Assembly (NCBI GenBank): GCA_036898135.1
Contig: CM072513.1
Coordinates: forward strand, 92,062,517 to 92,126,516
Direction of reading: 5' to 3'
Origin: Oncomelania hupensis
Lineage: Eukaryota; Mollusca; Gastropoda; Littorinimorpha; Pomatiopsidae
DNA: 64,000 bases
In this document: one piece after another, positions 11,760-22,952 of the stretch
Layout of the letters: every line of letters starts with the position of its first letter
Numbering within the stretch: the stretch's first letter is position 1
Translations under genes and position numbers: made by a program
The notes under the pieces: model-generated
Told to the model about the DNA's origin: nothing
Seen by the model: only the letters and a program-made list of their open reading frames with translations
The model's database searches: none

Positions 11760-12897
11760 ACAGTTAGCAGCTCTGTGGTCTGTAGCGTTGCAGATGAAAC
11801 AGCCTCTTGAATGCCCTTCCCTGGGTCCTGGCGTGGAGTCCGTGTGTCTTTGGCTCGTCTGACTCCCCTGGATCTGGTTCCCATGGTTTCCAGTCTTCTA
11901 AAAATGTTTCGTCGTCCATGGTCTTCCCGTGAGCGATGAGATATCTTTCAGCAGCCTCAGTCATAGCTTTCAGCGTTTGCAGCTTTTGTAATTCTAAGTG
12001 GGTCGCCAGGTCCTTGTGACAGGCATTGAGAAATTGCTTTTTCGCGATCATGTCATGGAGATTATCATAGGACTTGCCTTCGCCTGATAATTTCACCCAC
12101 TTGTGTAAGTACGACGACAGGCGCTCCACAAATTGCTTCGGTGTCTCGTCTGACAAAGGCGGCCTGCATTCGCGGAAGCGTTTACGGTAGCCCTTCTCTG
12201 TGAAGCTGTAGCAATGCAATAGGGCCTCTTTCAAGACGTCGTAGTTTTTGACGTCATCGTTCGACAGTCTGGTGTAAACTTCGAGTGCTTGCCCCGTTAG
12301 AAGTGCACTGAGCCGAATCGACCAGTCTTGAGGTTGCCAGTTAGAGCTTTCAGCGAACCTTTCAAATCTCGCCAGATAACTGTCAACCTGCTCCTTCCCG
12401 TCGACAAAAACGGGCAATTTTGGAGCCTTGTGGTCGCTAATGACTTGTGACGCATGCTGAATGTTTTGGATACGCGCCAACTCTAGCTGGTAGATCTACT
12501 GACGCTCAGCCTCTAATCGTCTCTCTTCCATCTCATCACGCCGACGTTGTTCTTCTCTTTCTTCACGCCTGCATAGGTCTTCCCTTTCTTGACGCTGCTC
12601 TTCTTATTCTATTTCTTCTCAGCGACGCTGTTCTTCTAATTCTCTATCTTCACGGCGACGCTGCTCTTCTAATTCTCTTTCTTCACGCCAACGTTGTTCT
12701 TCTCTTTCTTGACGTTGAAGTTCAATTTCTCTTTCTTCACGCCGTCGCTGTTCTTCTAATTCTGTTTCTTCACGCCGGCGTTGCTCTTCTTGTTCTCTTT
12801 CTTGTATTCTCTCGAGCTCTCCTGAGACTTGACGTACTCCGTCAGCTGCTTGCCTTTTAAATTCAGTTCAATTCCTTTCTGCCAGAAGTCAGCCATC
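11760..12897 (-). pseudogene. Ty3/gypsy-type gag with coiled coil, retroviral-gag fold and displaced CCHC knuckle
   Basis: Gag begins at ATG 12897 (MADFWQKGIELNLKGKQ). A long Arg/Glu coiled coil (about 12850-12500) follows, interrupted by at least two nonsense codons. Then comes a SCAN-like/retroviral gag domain in a frame open from 12480 to 11764 (LARFERFAESSNWQPQDWS, LSALLTGQALEVYTRL, FVERLSSYLHKWV). A CCHC knuckle, CFICNATDHRAANC, is written at 11801-11760 but in a different frame, so a frameshift lies just before it. The structure resembles the gag of the element at 26.9 kb, but the sequence is a different family, tied to LTR family A. Dead remnant. Confidence 0.75.
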
Positions 12898-13386
12898 TTG
12901 ACGCTTTTCTGGAAAGTTCTTGATTATGCTGAACCTTTTTAGATTGTTCTATAACAGCACGCTTTCTGCAGTAGCGCTGATGCTTGTCACTAGTCGCCTT
13001 CGCTGACATAGGCCCCGCTGTCCTCGTCGTATGCGACGCTGCAGCACGCTGGTGTCGAGGTATACGCTCCTGTGCTGAAGTAGACGCGACGTCCGCTCGT
13101 CGCTCTCTGTAATACTGGCGATGTAGCTCCGAGACTGTCCCTCGACGTAGTCTTGCGGCAGCCACGTAATCCCGGTCTGTTGTTCGCTCACGAAGCAACT
13201 CTTCGGTGACTACACGCCCTTGCAATCAACCCGAATCTATCGGGGATGTAGTCCCAGTATGTTGGTCCCTCCCGACGCAACTCGTTGGCGGCTACCCTCG
13301 ATGACTGCCTCTCGTAACGTTGACTCACTTGTTGTCGCAGTTGAACCCTTGGCTATGGCGTAGATTGCAAGCTTGGCCCCCCAAAA
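12898..13386 (-). other. 5' leader of the family A LTR element
   Basis: Between gag (ATG at 12897) and the 5' LTR (minus strand, to the right). Immediately inside the LTR the minus strand reads TTTTGGGGGGCCAAGCTTGC, a possible primer-binding site starting TGG. Open frames here of up to 120 codons overlap each other and have no recognisable domain. Confidence 0.5.
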
Positions 13387-14009
13387 TGTTACACTCGTTG
13401 TTGGTTTTTATCAGTAGTTGATTCAGCCCCAATGCTTGAATCCTGATAAGTGTAACTCGGATTCGTTTATCCACGCAACCTGTTCACTCAGCAACAAGGC
13501 AGGAGTCGTCGTATGAAGTTTTCCTACTTTATTCAGCGTACATCAACAAATCAACAACTGCATACAATCGCTTTTTCCACTTCTTTCACAACACAGTGCA
13601 TCTTTCTTTCTTAATCAGTTTATAGTCCCCTCTCTTCCCGGTTAGGATTTTCAGAGAGGAGACTCTAGGGTTTTTTTATATTCCAGATATGTTCCAGTGT
13701 GATGCAATTATAACCAATCAGACTAAACTTCGTCATTAGAACTATCTTACGTCATATAACCTCGCCTAGGCCAGAATAATCTCAGCTATCTGTAGATCTA
13801 TCTAGACGCTTCGATTGATAGTAAACAAGCAATCCCAGAAAATTATCCAATAATTTCGACCAACGAAAATTATTAACATTATACCAAGCTTCTTCTAACT
13901 ACAACGCAAAATCAAATCAAAGGTAACTGCACTCTATTATTGCATGCTTTGCAAAACAAAACGATCGGATCTATCGTGCGCGTCTCCCACGTACTATCGT
14001 GCAAATGGT
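13387..14009 (-). mobile_element. 5' LTR (family A) of the gag-PR remnant, truncated at its outer end
   Basis: Begins TGTTACACTCGTTG at its inner edge and matches the solo LTR 1250-2004 (same TTGATTCAGCCCCAATGCTT, same GTCGTCGTATGAAG). At about 14009 the match stops short of the TG terminus, and RTE-like LINE sequence begins, so the outer end has been lost. Confidence 0.75.
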
Positions 14010-15785
14010 ACACCCTCCAGCCAATCCATCAATGACCATCCGCAAAACGGAGGTTGGAGATTGCTCAAACCCCTATGCGGACTTTGCCTTCGTGATCCGT
14101 TCAGCTTGGGGTTTCAACCTGAGTATTATTTTTAGTAGGACCTTGCTGGGATGTCTGATGAGGCTGATGGTGCGGTAATTTTCACACTCCTGAAAGTTAC
14201 CCTTTTAGGGAAGAGTGATGATAAGCGACCGTGTCCATGGTGTAGGCAGCTCCCCACTCTTTCAGATTTGTTACAGATAATGGTGAGGGTGTCTATCATC
14301 GCTTCTCCTCCTGCTTGAAGCAATTCCGCGGGTAGTTTGTCCACTCCCGCTGACTTCCCCTTCCTCAGTGATTGCACTGCTGCCTCAACTTCTTCTCGGA
14401 GAATTTCTTCCTCTTCTCTGTTCTGGGAACATACTAGGTCTCCGTTTTGTGTGTGGTTGTAAAGGTCCGAGCAGTATTCTGTTTATCTATTAAGACTTCT
14501 TGTTCTTCTGTAAGGCTTATGCCAGACTTGCTTTGGACCTTGGGCTGTTTAACACTTGTCAGCCACTTCATGGTCTGGTAGGCCTTCTTACTGTTGTTCT
14601 TGTTCAGACTGTTCTCTATTTCCTGGCATTGATCTTCTATCCAGTTCTCCTTTGCTGTGCGCATGCCTTTTCGGATGTCGTTGATTTTTCGGTATGCATC
14701 AGCTCCCTGTGAGGCGTTTTTTCTTTTTCATCTCTCTTCGTTTATCACACAGGTCCGAAAGTTCCGGTGTGATCCACGGTTTCTTCTTTGGGTGGGGCTT
14801 GCCAAGAACATCAGTGGCAGCATCTGTCACAGCTGAGTTACAGGTGGTCATGGTGTTGACATGCATCTTCTTTACCAGCTCCCAGAATGAGCAGTGGTGC
14901 AAATTTCCCTCCAATTGTGGCTTGGAATTTGTTTGCCACCTCTTGGTCTTGCAGTTTGTCCAGGTCGAACTTCAGTCTGGTGCACTTTGCTGTGTTTACT
15001 CTCTATTCAAGTGGAGCCGGAAAGACATCATCACGAGATCGTGATCACTTCCGATGTCTGCTCCTGGAAAAGTGCGTGTCCTGCCAATTTTGATGCTTGA
15101 TCTGAATCGTGTCTTGACCATGATGTAGTCAATCTGTTTGTGGTGCTTCCCGCTTGGACTGTGCCATGTCCATCGTCTGGATTTATTTTAGAAGACCAAG
15201 CGTTTTTGCCAGTATCAGATTGTTGCATCTGGCAAACTCCAACAGTCTCAGACCCCTGTCATTTGTCTTGTTGTTGCATTGGGGTCAACATGTGTCTCCC
15301 CAGTTGTGGTGCGCATCTTGGCCAACCTTAGCATTGCAGTCGCCTTGCACTATGACTATGTCCTTCTTCAGCACTTGGTCAAGGACAGCCTGTAGATGTT
15401 CATAGAAATCCTCGATTTCGCTGTCGTCGTAGTCTTATGTTGGGGCATAGGCTTGGATGATGATGTGGGATGTTCCCAGATGGTAATGAGCTTACTGGAG
15501 ACTGGCTAGAATGTCTCTGTGGACCAAGAAACCAATGCCAATGTGTTCTCTCCCGCTGAAATAAAAGCTTGTGGCCTTTGTCGGTCGTTGTTTCACCTAG
15601 GCCTTTCCAGCGCAGTTCGCTGATACCTAAAATGTTCCATCAATAGTGGTCCAGCTCGTGGGCCAGTTCTTCTAATTTTCCCTCCGCAGTATGGATCCTG
15701 ACATTCCAGATTCCTATGACTTGTAAAAGACAACGCAAAATGAAGGGAGTTTTCCGTCTGGGTACAATCTGTAACGCCGTGCACA
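14010..15785 (-). pseudogene. Decayed RTE-like LINE: endonuclease and N-terminal reverse transcriptase
   Basis: Minus-strand order from 15785 down: an endonuclease start with RNLECQDPYCGGKI; a central endonuclease part readable only in pieces; a linker (KKKPWITPELSDLCDKRRE at 14.8 kb; NSKKAYQTMKWLTS at 14.6 kb); then the RT N-terminus (GKSAGVDKLPAELLQAGGEA at 14.35 kb) ending before the catalytic box. Several frameshifts and stops separate the pieces. The family is the endonuclease-reverse transcriptase type common in molluscs. The 3' fragments at 864, 39290 and 42721 may be tails of the same family (inference). Confidence 0.7.
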
Positions 15786-16387
15786 AACGGACGGACACAT
15801 TACATTACATTATTATTGCTTTAGGTCCAGCGGACTCTTCCGAGCCAAATCAGGACCGGACAACCCCCGATCCGCATAAAAGATCTGCCGAAACAGCCCT
15901 AGTGGTAAAACCGAAAGCTCTCCACCAGCCAGTCACTTTACAATAAAGACATCCCACGCAGGGGACGACTGAGGCTTCACCCCAACTTATCAAACCACCT
16001 TTTACAAAAACAAAATAGAATACGAACATCATTATAAATTATCAACAAAACACATACATATAAAATGCCTATATTGCTAAATAATAACATCATAGGAAGC
16101 CCTAGTGACCACCCGGCAGAAAGCGTCCAATATTCCCAAGCTGATCCAACAGACCTCATACACAAATAAGGAGTCTTGTCCCGGAAGAGTTTTCAAGAAA
16201 AAAGGTAGGAGACTGGTCTAGCGAAGAAGACGATAGTATAGCAGATTGATAGAACAGAGCAAGAATGAGAAAGAGCAAATGAGAAAGACAGCGACAGTGG
16301 GAATTTAAAGCACTAAATTTCCAGAAAGTGGGGATACTATTTAAACTGAAACCCACGGCACCCCAACGGGGGAACGGACGGACACAT
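15786..16387 (-). mobile_element. SINE-like element, full-length copy 2, perfect 15-bp TSD
   Basis: The element is 15801-16372 (572 bp), flanked by AACGGACGGACACAT at 15786-15800 and 16373-16387. Left end: TTACAT pentamers and the LINE-type tail. Right end: CCCCAACGGGGG. The perfect long target duplication is what LINE-driven target-primed reverse transcription produces. The internal hydrophobic frame is broken once compared with copy 1. Confidence 0.9.
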
Positions 16388-16410
16388 ACAGAGACACAGA
16401 TACAAACAAG

Positions 16411-16413
16411 ATA

Positions 16414-16497
<84 letters not shown>
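16411..16497. repeat. (GA)n microsatellite
   Basis: About 43 GA units. The solo LTR at 16498 is inserted in it, and GAGAG continues after the LTR at 17082. Confidence 0.95.
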
Positions 16498-16499
<2 letters not shown>

Positions 16500-17081
16500 T
16501 TAGGCTACGTTGAAACGCGAAGGATAGTATGTCTGAAACGCGCACGATAGATCTAATCGTTTCGCTTTGCAAAGTATTCAATAATAGAGTGTATTTACCT
16601 TTGATTTGAGTTTGCATTGTTGTTGGGAGAGGCTTTGTATAACGTTGATAATTTTCGTTATTCGATATTATTGGAGAATTCTCTAGATTTACTTGTTTAC
16701 TGTCGATCGAAGTTTCTTGATGGGCGTAGATATTGGAGAACATTCTTTTGACAGAAAGGAAGGTTGTATGACGTAAAACAGTAATGACGAAGTTAATTCT
16801 GATTGGTTGTAACGCGTCATTCTGGAACGTCCTGAGGTCATCTCGAGTTGAGAGAAAAAAAAAATAATGGACACACTGTGTTGTGAAAAGGAGAGAGTGA
16901 AAAGGCGATTGTATGCAGTTGATGAACGCTGAATAAAGTTTGAAAACTTTATACGACTCCGTGCCTTGTGGCTGTTTGAACGGGTTGCGTGGATAAACGA
17001 ATCTGGGCTACACTCAGTACTTCAGCATTGGGGCTGAATCAACTTCTGATAGAAAAACACTAACATCAAACGAGTGTAACA
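16498..17081 (+). mobile_element. Solo LTR, family A, inserted in a GA microsatellite
   Basis: Begins TGTTAGGC and ends GAGTGTAACA (584 bp). It has GAGAG on both sides, compatible with a 5-bp duplication though ambiguous inside a GA repeat. AATAAA occurs at about 16931, fixing plus as the sense strand. Shares TTGCGTGGATAAACGAATCT and CAGCATTGGGGCTGAATCAA with the reverse complements of the other two copies. Confidence 0.85.
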
Positions 17082-17084
17082 GAG

Positions 17085-17720
17085 AGTAAGAGTGAGAGAG
17101 ACAAAGAGACAGAGAGGCAAAGCAAACTTCAAAGACTACATTATGGTCTTTGTCTAAATATGGCAATGTTCTTTGTCTTACTACAATAAAAACTTTACTA
17201 TTCATTTTCCAATTCCAAAATGCAACTGCGGTATCAAATCGATTCCCACAAGTCACTTGTCCATTCCTTAAATTAATAATGGTTTTTAAATTTTATTTTA
17301 CGTCATTTCACGACAGTGATATTATATCACAAATAAAAGGGGAAAAAATAACCAAACCCAAAGTGGATTGAAGAAAAAACAATAACAATAGATATTACGA
17401 ATAAGGAAGAAGGAAAGGAAGAAAGAAAAATAAAAAGAAAAGATGACAGTTGAATTAATGACAGACAGGCAAAGCAGTAGATAAAATGATAAAAGCACAG
17501 CACATAATCCTATCCTATCCCGTAACTCAAAAGTCGTTGGGGCACCACAGATGACGCACCAGCGTACTCAGAAATCATACTTTTTATTCAGCTTCTATTG
17601 TATTTCTTTTTCATTTTATTTCATTCAGTACAACAGTAAAATTAAGTTGTTCATAAATAATGTAATTCTAAACCATACATCAAATATACAGTAATGTAGT
17701 AATAATTAGTTTGTTAGTTA
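17085..17720 (+). repeat. Dispersed repeat B, copy 1
   Basis: Diverged duplicate of 44250-44710. Shared blocks include TTCAAAGACTACATTA, CCAATTCCAAA, AAGTGGATTGAAG and CCATACATCAAATATAC. A short minus-strand RTE-like LINE tail (about 17505-17570, GTTGGGGCACCACAG in plus) interrupts it. The block may resume at about 20975 (AACATAGTAATATGCGCATA) after the SINE/LTR nest. No coding potential. Confidence 0.55.
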
Positions 17721-17721
17721 T

Positions 17722-18143
17722 TCATTGCTTACAGGGTCCAGCAGACTGCAAAGAGCCGAATCAGGACCACAAAATCAAGACCACAACTTCGCTGAAAGAG
17801 GACTCACTCCTGATCCGCATAAAAGATCTGCCGAAACAACCCAAGTGGTAACACTGAAGGCACTCCACCATGCGGTCACTTTACAGTAAAGACATCCCAT
17901 GCAGGGACGCTGAGGCTATACTCTAACCCCCGTTTACAAAAACAAAATATAATACAAACATCATTATAAAATATCAACAAAACACATACATATAAAATGC
18001 CTACATTGCCAAATAATAACATCATAGGAAGCCCCAGTGACCAACTGGCAGAAAGCGTCCAATATTTCCAAGCTGATCCAACAGACCTCACACACAAAAT
18101 TAATGAGGAGTTTTGTCCCAGAAAAGTTTTCAAGAAAAAAGGT
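17722..18143 (-). mobile_element. SINE-like element, 5'-truncated diverged copy
   Basis: Has the LINE-type tail at its left end (GGTCCAGCAGACTG...) with a ~40-bp internal insertion near 17790, and stops at AAGAAAAAAGGTAGG. The next SINE-like copy begins immediately. A 78-codon hydrophobic frame at 18133-17900 matches the frame of the other copies. Confidence 0.75.
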
Positions 18144-18350
18144 AGGTTACATTACATTACATGATTATTGCTTTAGGTCCAGCGGACTCTTCCGAGCCAA
18201 ATCAGGACCACACAACCCCTGATCTGCATAAAATATCTGCCGAAACAACCCTAGTGGTAAAACTGAAGGCACTCCACCAGCCAGTCACTTTACAATAAAG
18301 ACATCCCATGCAGGGGACGCTGAGGCTATACTCTAATTTATCGAACACCC
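18144..18350 (-). mobile_element. SINE-like element, left (3') half, split by an LTR
   Basis: Begins with TTACAT pentamers and the LINE-type tail and runs to TTATCGAACACCC. The rest of the same element resumes at 20593 (CCCCCGTTTACAAAAAC). The break falls inside the sequence TATCGAACCCCCGTTTAC that intact copies carry unbroken. Confidence 0.85.
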
Positions 18351-20592
18351 TGTGACGGTTTTTTTTTATATTGTTGCTGGGCTCTGCACAATGGAATGCT
18401 GTAACCCGGTGAATTACTTTAATACATTTATTTGTTTAGCTTGGTCTGTGTTAAGGCTGGGGTACAGAGATAGATAGAAAAATGGTAAAAGATCACCGTC
18501 ACACTAGCTTTCACATGGCTATGAATCATGTAGTCCAGCCACTTGATAACGGTAAAAATCACACATTTATTTCTTCTATTCTATACACGATCTTCGAAGT
18601 ACGAAACTAACTTAAAAGTTCAAATGTCAATACGAATGGTTCGCTCGCTGATAATCTATGCAGCTACTTTTGCATCATAGGGCACTGGCTACTTTCTGCC
18701 TTTTTTGATTGATTGATTGTTGCTTTAGGTCCAGCGGACTCTTCCAAGCCAAATCAGGACCGGACAACCCCCGATCCGCATAAAAGATCTGCTGAAACAA
18801 CCCTAGTGGGAAAATTGAATGCCCTCCACCGGCCAGTCACTTTACAATAAAGACATCCCACGCAGGGGACGGCTGAGGCTTTACCCCAACTACTCGAACC
18901 CCCGGTTACAAAAACAAAATAGAATACAAACATCATTATAAATCATCAACAAAACATACATATAAAATGCCTATAGTGCTAAATAATAACATCATAGGAA
19001 GCCCTAGTGACCACCCGGCAGAAAGCGTCCAACACTCCCAAGCTGATCCAACAGACCTCATACACAAATAAGGAGTCTTGTCCAGGAAGAGTTTTCAAGA
19101 AAAAAGGTAGGTCATTGATCTAGCGAAGAAGAAGATAGTATAGCAGAGTGATAGGACAGAGCAGGAATGAGAAAGAGTAAATGAGGAAGACAGCGACAGT
19201 GGGAATTTAAAGCACTAAATTTTCAGAAAGTGGGGACACTATTTATACTGAAACCCCCGGCACTCCAACGGGGGTATTGTTGCCGCAGTGAATCGGTCAT
19301 GCCTATAAAGGCAAGACAGGTTTTCAACTGGGGCTTTCCCTTTTCCCTTTATAGGTTAGAACAATCTACAGTGGCAAGATTGCTCATGACCCCAAGGGGT
19401 AAGGGTCGGAAGTCTTGATGAGTGGACTACTGTGGTCCTGTTTATACAGAGTGTTAGTGCACTGTTTCTTGTGGCACTTAACTGCGTGGTTGAAGCGCTG
19501 CGTTGAGGTCGCTTCTGGGACAAACTGTGTTGTCTTGGCTTGTGTTTGACGGGTGGGCTATTCTGCGCACAATGCTGTAGATGCCTCGGCAGCCAACTCT
19601 AAATGTCGATTAGGTTCTGTCCTTTGCTGAGTTGGGCTCACGATATACCGCCTGCTCGTCTGTAACATATGAGACGAAATTCTGCACAACCCTGTATAAT
19701 AAGTCTGTGCAGAGCGTCTCACTGAAAGCCAAAGTAGCCCTCAGTGATAGCTCCACATCTCTATACATAAGCGACGAACATTCTGCTAAGTCCGTGGTCC
19801 ACTGGAATCTCCACTCTAATTTCCTATACATATATAAATATAAATCGTGGCTAACTATACACATAAAGAAATAATAATATTATAAACATTCACTGGTACA
19901 GCCACTGGTCTGCAAGCATACATATAGGTTAAACAACAGTGGTTCCGTACATCTTTCAACATGGCGTCGGCCGGTCATGCTTGCCTTGTGGTCGGATTCG
20001 CCCCGTGTTCAGGCAAAGTCGGACTAACAATTTCATACTATGCATAGTAAATTTTACAAATATAAATCAACAATAATCTAAATACATCATGATGAAACAG
20101 AAGTATGTTCATTTACCTGTTTGACAATGTCAGGCCGTGGCTACTTGATTGAATTCGAATATTCAACAAGCACTGCTTCCCTGGTCTATCAGTGGAGAGA
20201 TTTCTGCATTAGATTTATCAGTACAACTTATGTTAATCTGATGAATAAAATTTGATACAACAACAACAAGAGATTTCTGCTAGGAAGTAGCTGTGTCCTC
20301 CTCAGCTTTTCAAACTAGACTGACGTTCTCTCTATTTCCTTGAACCAACCAGAACTGGTTCTAACTAACCTTAGCTGTGTTCTCACTGGCTGAACCATCT
20401 AAGTGGATATATAATTCGAAGCCCTCTACCGTCAGCTGCGATGATGTCACTGCTATGCGGGCGTCAGGCTACAACTGTGTTACGCATGATCACTTCTGTC
20501 GTCTGCTAGAGACTAACAGTAACCTTCTAAGTCTAACTGACTAAACAAGCAAAATCTCAAAGTGTGCAGGGTAAACAGGTCCTCTTGTTACA
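18351..20592 (-). mobile_element. Old solo LTR of the 25-36 kb gypsy family, interrupted by a SINE-like element
   Basis: Starts TGTGACGG and ends CTTGTTACA, so in minus sense it is TGTAACA...CGTCACA. Reverse-complement blocks match the LTRs at 25088 and 34473: CACATTTATTTCTTCTA, CTTGATAACGGTAAAAATCA, TAAGCGACGAACATTCTGCT, GTCTCACTGAAAGCC. It is clearly diverged from those LTRs. Flanks CACCC and CCCCC fit a 5-bp duplication with one later change. Without the inserted SINE-like element it is about 1.67 kb. Confidence 0.8.
18711..19277 (-). mobile_element. SINE-like element nested in the old LTR
   Basis: Near full length, from a GATT-repeat tail plus TTGCTTTAGGTCCAGCGG to CACTCCAACGGGGG. LTR sequence lies on both sides (GGGCACTGGCTACTTTCTGCC on the left; GGACTACTGTGGTCC resumes near 19425). 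Its tail repeat (GATT) differs from the TTACA pentamers of the other copies. Confidence 0.8.
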
Positions 20593-20968
20593 CCCCCGTT
20601 TACAAAAACAAAATAGAATACAAACATCATTATAAAATATCAACAAAACACATACATATAAAATGCCTACATGTTAAATAATAACATCATAGGAAGCCCT
20701 AGTGACCACCTGGCAGAAAGCATCCAATATTCCCAAGCTGATCCAACAGACCTCACACACAAATAAGGAGTCTTATCCCGGAAGAGTTTTCAATAAAAAA
20801 AGGTAGGTGACTGATCTAGCGAAGAAGAAAATAGTATAGCAGATTGATAGAGCAGAGCAGGAATGAGAGTGAACAGAGGAGAAAGACAGCGACAGTGGGA
20901 ATTTAAAGCACTAAATTTTTAGAAAGTAGGGATACTATTTATACTGAAACCCCGGCACCCCCACGGGG
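20593..20968 (-). mobile_element. SINE-like element, right (5') half, split by an LTR
   Basis: Continuation of 18144-18350. Runs from CCCCCGTTTACAAAAAC to CACCCCCACGGGGG, ending as the full-length copies do. Contains the element's TATAAATA-like box near its 5' end (minus sense). Confidence 0.85.
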
Positions 20969-21348
20969 GAAAACATAGTAATATGCGCATACAATGAGAA
21001 CTTGTGAAGTTGAATAACAACACATTAGATAAAATCAACGCTAGAAGTAGAACAAAACAAAACAAAAATAACATTAAAAATATTGTCTAGTATAAATCAT
21101 TTAAATTAAATTCCATTGTTCGAAATACTTTAATTTAAATACCAATGGGTAGTTGTACAATAAAACTATTTTATAAAAATAAAAATAAATTATGCGGGTT
21201 GGGGACTGAAAACAAAAATTTCTTGAACTCCACTATTTTTCAAAATCCAAAATGTGACACATCAGCAATGACGGACATAATTACCAGTAAATGCAGAAGA
21301 AAGAAAACAAACGATGCATAAAGTGAATCCAGTTTACCACCTATATAA
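20969..21348. other. AT-rich non-coding sequence
   Basis: Possible continuation of dispersed repeat B at its left edge. No gene seen. Confidence 0.4.
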
Positions 21349-21489
21349 GTTACCGGTAATGTGTGAAATCCCGATATTGTATAGAATGCCTAGATAAGAT
21401 TTCAGGCATTCTATACTTTATCTATGCAGGCATTCTATACTTTATCTAGGCATTGTATAGAATGCGTGATTTCACACATTGCCGGTAAC
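21349..21489. mobile_element. Foldback (MITE-like) element, 141 bp
   Basis: Outer 22-bp inverted repeats differ at one base: GTTACCGGTAATGTGTGAAATC on the left and its complement at 21468-21489. The interior repeats GGCATTCTATACTTTATCTA and its complement, so nearly the whole unit can fold into one hairpin. No coding capacity. The transposase superfamily is unknown. Confidence 0.7.
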
Positions 21490-22351
21490 ATATACACAAT
21501 TATATACATGTGCTAAGGTGGCAACCCTCCCACTCCCCTTCTGTGTGTTGGGGCAGTCGCTGAAGAGTAGGTTACCTCCCTTAGACTGCTGTGATTTGCC
21601 CCAAGTTTTTTTTACACTTTTAGATACCAAACTCGTGGAATGAAACATTGAGCGAATAAGCAAAACCGTTCACACCTACCCAGAAAGAGAACCTATGTTT
21701 GTGGCAAAGTTGGTAACGATCAGAGCGAAACTGTGGATTTCTATCATGAATACACAGACACACACAAGGTGGTATATATACAAAAGCCAACTAACAAAGA
21801 AATGCACAAGCATGGAATGAATACTTCAGAACAATTCCTTTACAAATCTGCTTGATCAATAGTGTGTTAAGTTGACCAAACTAGCAGCCTCAAGATGCTA
21901 GCAGATGACTGGTTACATTTATTTTGCACATTCTGTTTTCTATGTCTATAGTTTAACAACAATTTTGTTTGGCCTTGAAAGTCAATCTACAACGAAAACA
22001 ACAAAGGAAAATGGTGAGCAAAACAGCTGTAGCGGAAAGGAAGGCAAATGTTGACACTTTGGAGAGATCGTCTACTTTCCATTGGTTGGTTAGTCTAGCC
22101 TGGGTGGCTCCTGCTGTGCAGAATTCTTTGGTATGGCCATTGGGTTATGCAGGATAAGACAACAGAACATATGTTCTCTCCACTTGATCATTTGTCTTCT
22201 GCTTTTGGTGGTAAGCAGGACTACATTGTCAGCAGGTTAGTTGCAGTGACCTGCAGAGAGTGTCGTGGCACGTAGTAGCCGGCAATCCTGTTTACTATCA
22301 ATACGCTTCCCCGCCTTTAAAAATCCCAACTCTCTTATGAAGGATAAATGA
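21490..22351. other. Non-coding sequence
   Basis: No domain, tRNA or repeat recognised. An open frame of 62 codons at 21969-22157 looks like chance. Confidence 0.4.
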
Positions 22352-22952
22352 AAATAACAGTTCATTACATTACATTACATGATTATTGCTTTAGGTCCAG
22401 CGGACTCTTGCGAGCCAAATCAGGACCAGACAACCCCTGATCTGCATAAAAGATCTGCCGAAACAACCCTAGTGGTAAAATTGAAGGCACTCCACCAGCC
22501 AGTCACTTTACAATAAAGACATCCCACGCAGGGGACGCTGAGGCTATACTCTAACTTATCGAACCCCAGTTTACAAAAACAAAATAGAATACAAACATTA
22601 TAAATTATCAACAAAACACATAGAAATAAAATGCCTACATTGCTAAATAATAACATCATAGAAAGCCCTACTGACCACCTGGCAGAAAGCGTCCAATATT
22701 CCCAAGCTGATCCAACAGACCTCACACACAAATAAGGAGTCTTGTCCCGGAAGAGTTTTCAAGAAAAAAGGTAGGTGACTGGTCTAGCAAAGAAGAAAAT
22801 AGTATAGCAGATTGATAGAACAGAGTAGGAATGAGAAAGAACAAATAAGAAAGACAGCGACAGTGGGAATTTAAAGCACTAAATTTCCAGAAAGTGGGGA
22901 TACTATTTATACTGAAACCCCCGGCACCTCAACGGGGGTAAATAACAGTTCA
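22352..22952 (-). mobile_element. SINE-like element, full-length copy 3, perfect 13-bp TSD
   Basis: AAATAACAGTTCA lies at 22352-22364 and again at 22940-22952. The element between is about 575 bp, with TTACAT pentamers and the LINE-type tail on the left and CCTCAACGGGGG on the right. The internal frame (22731-22420, 103 codons) is open, with the same hydrophobic core (MMLLFSNVGIL, CVLLIIYN) as copy 1. Confidence 0.92.
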
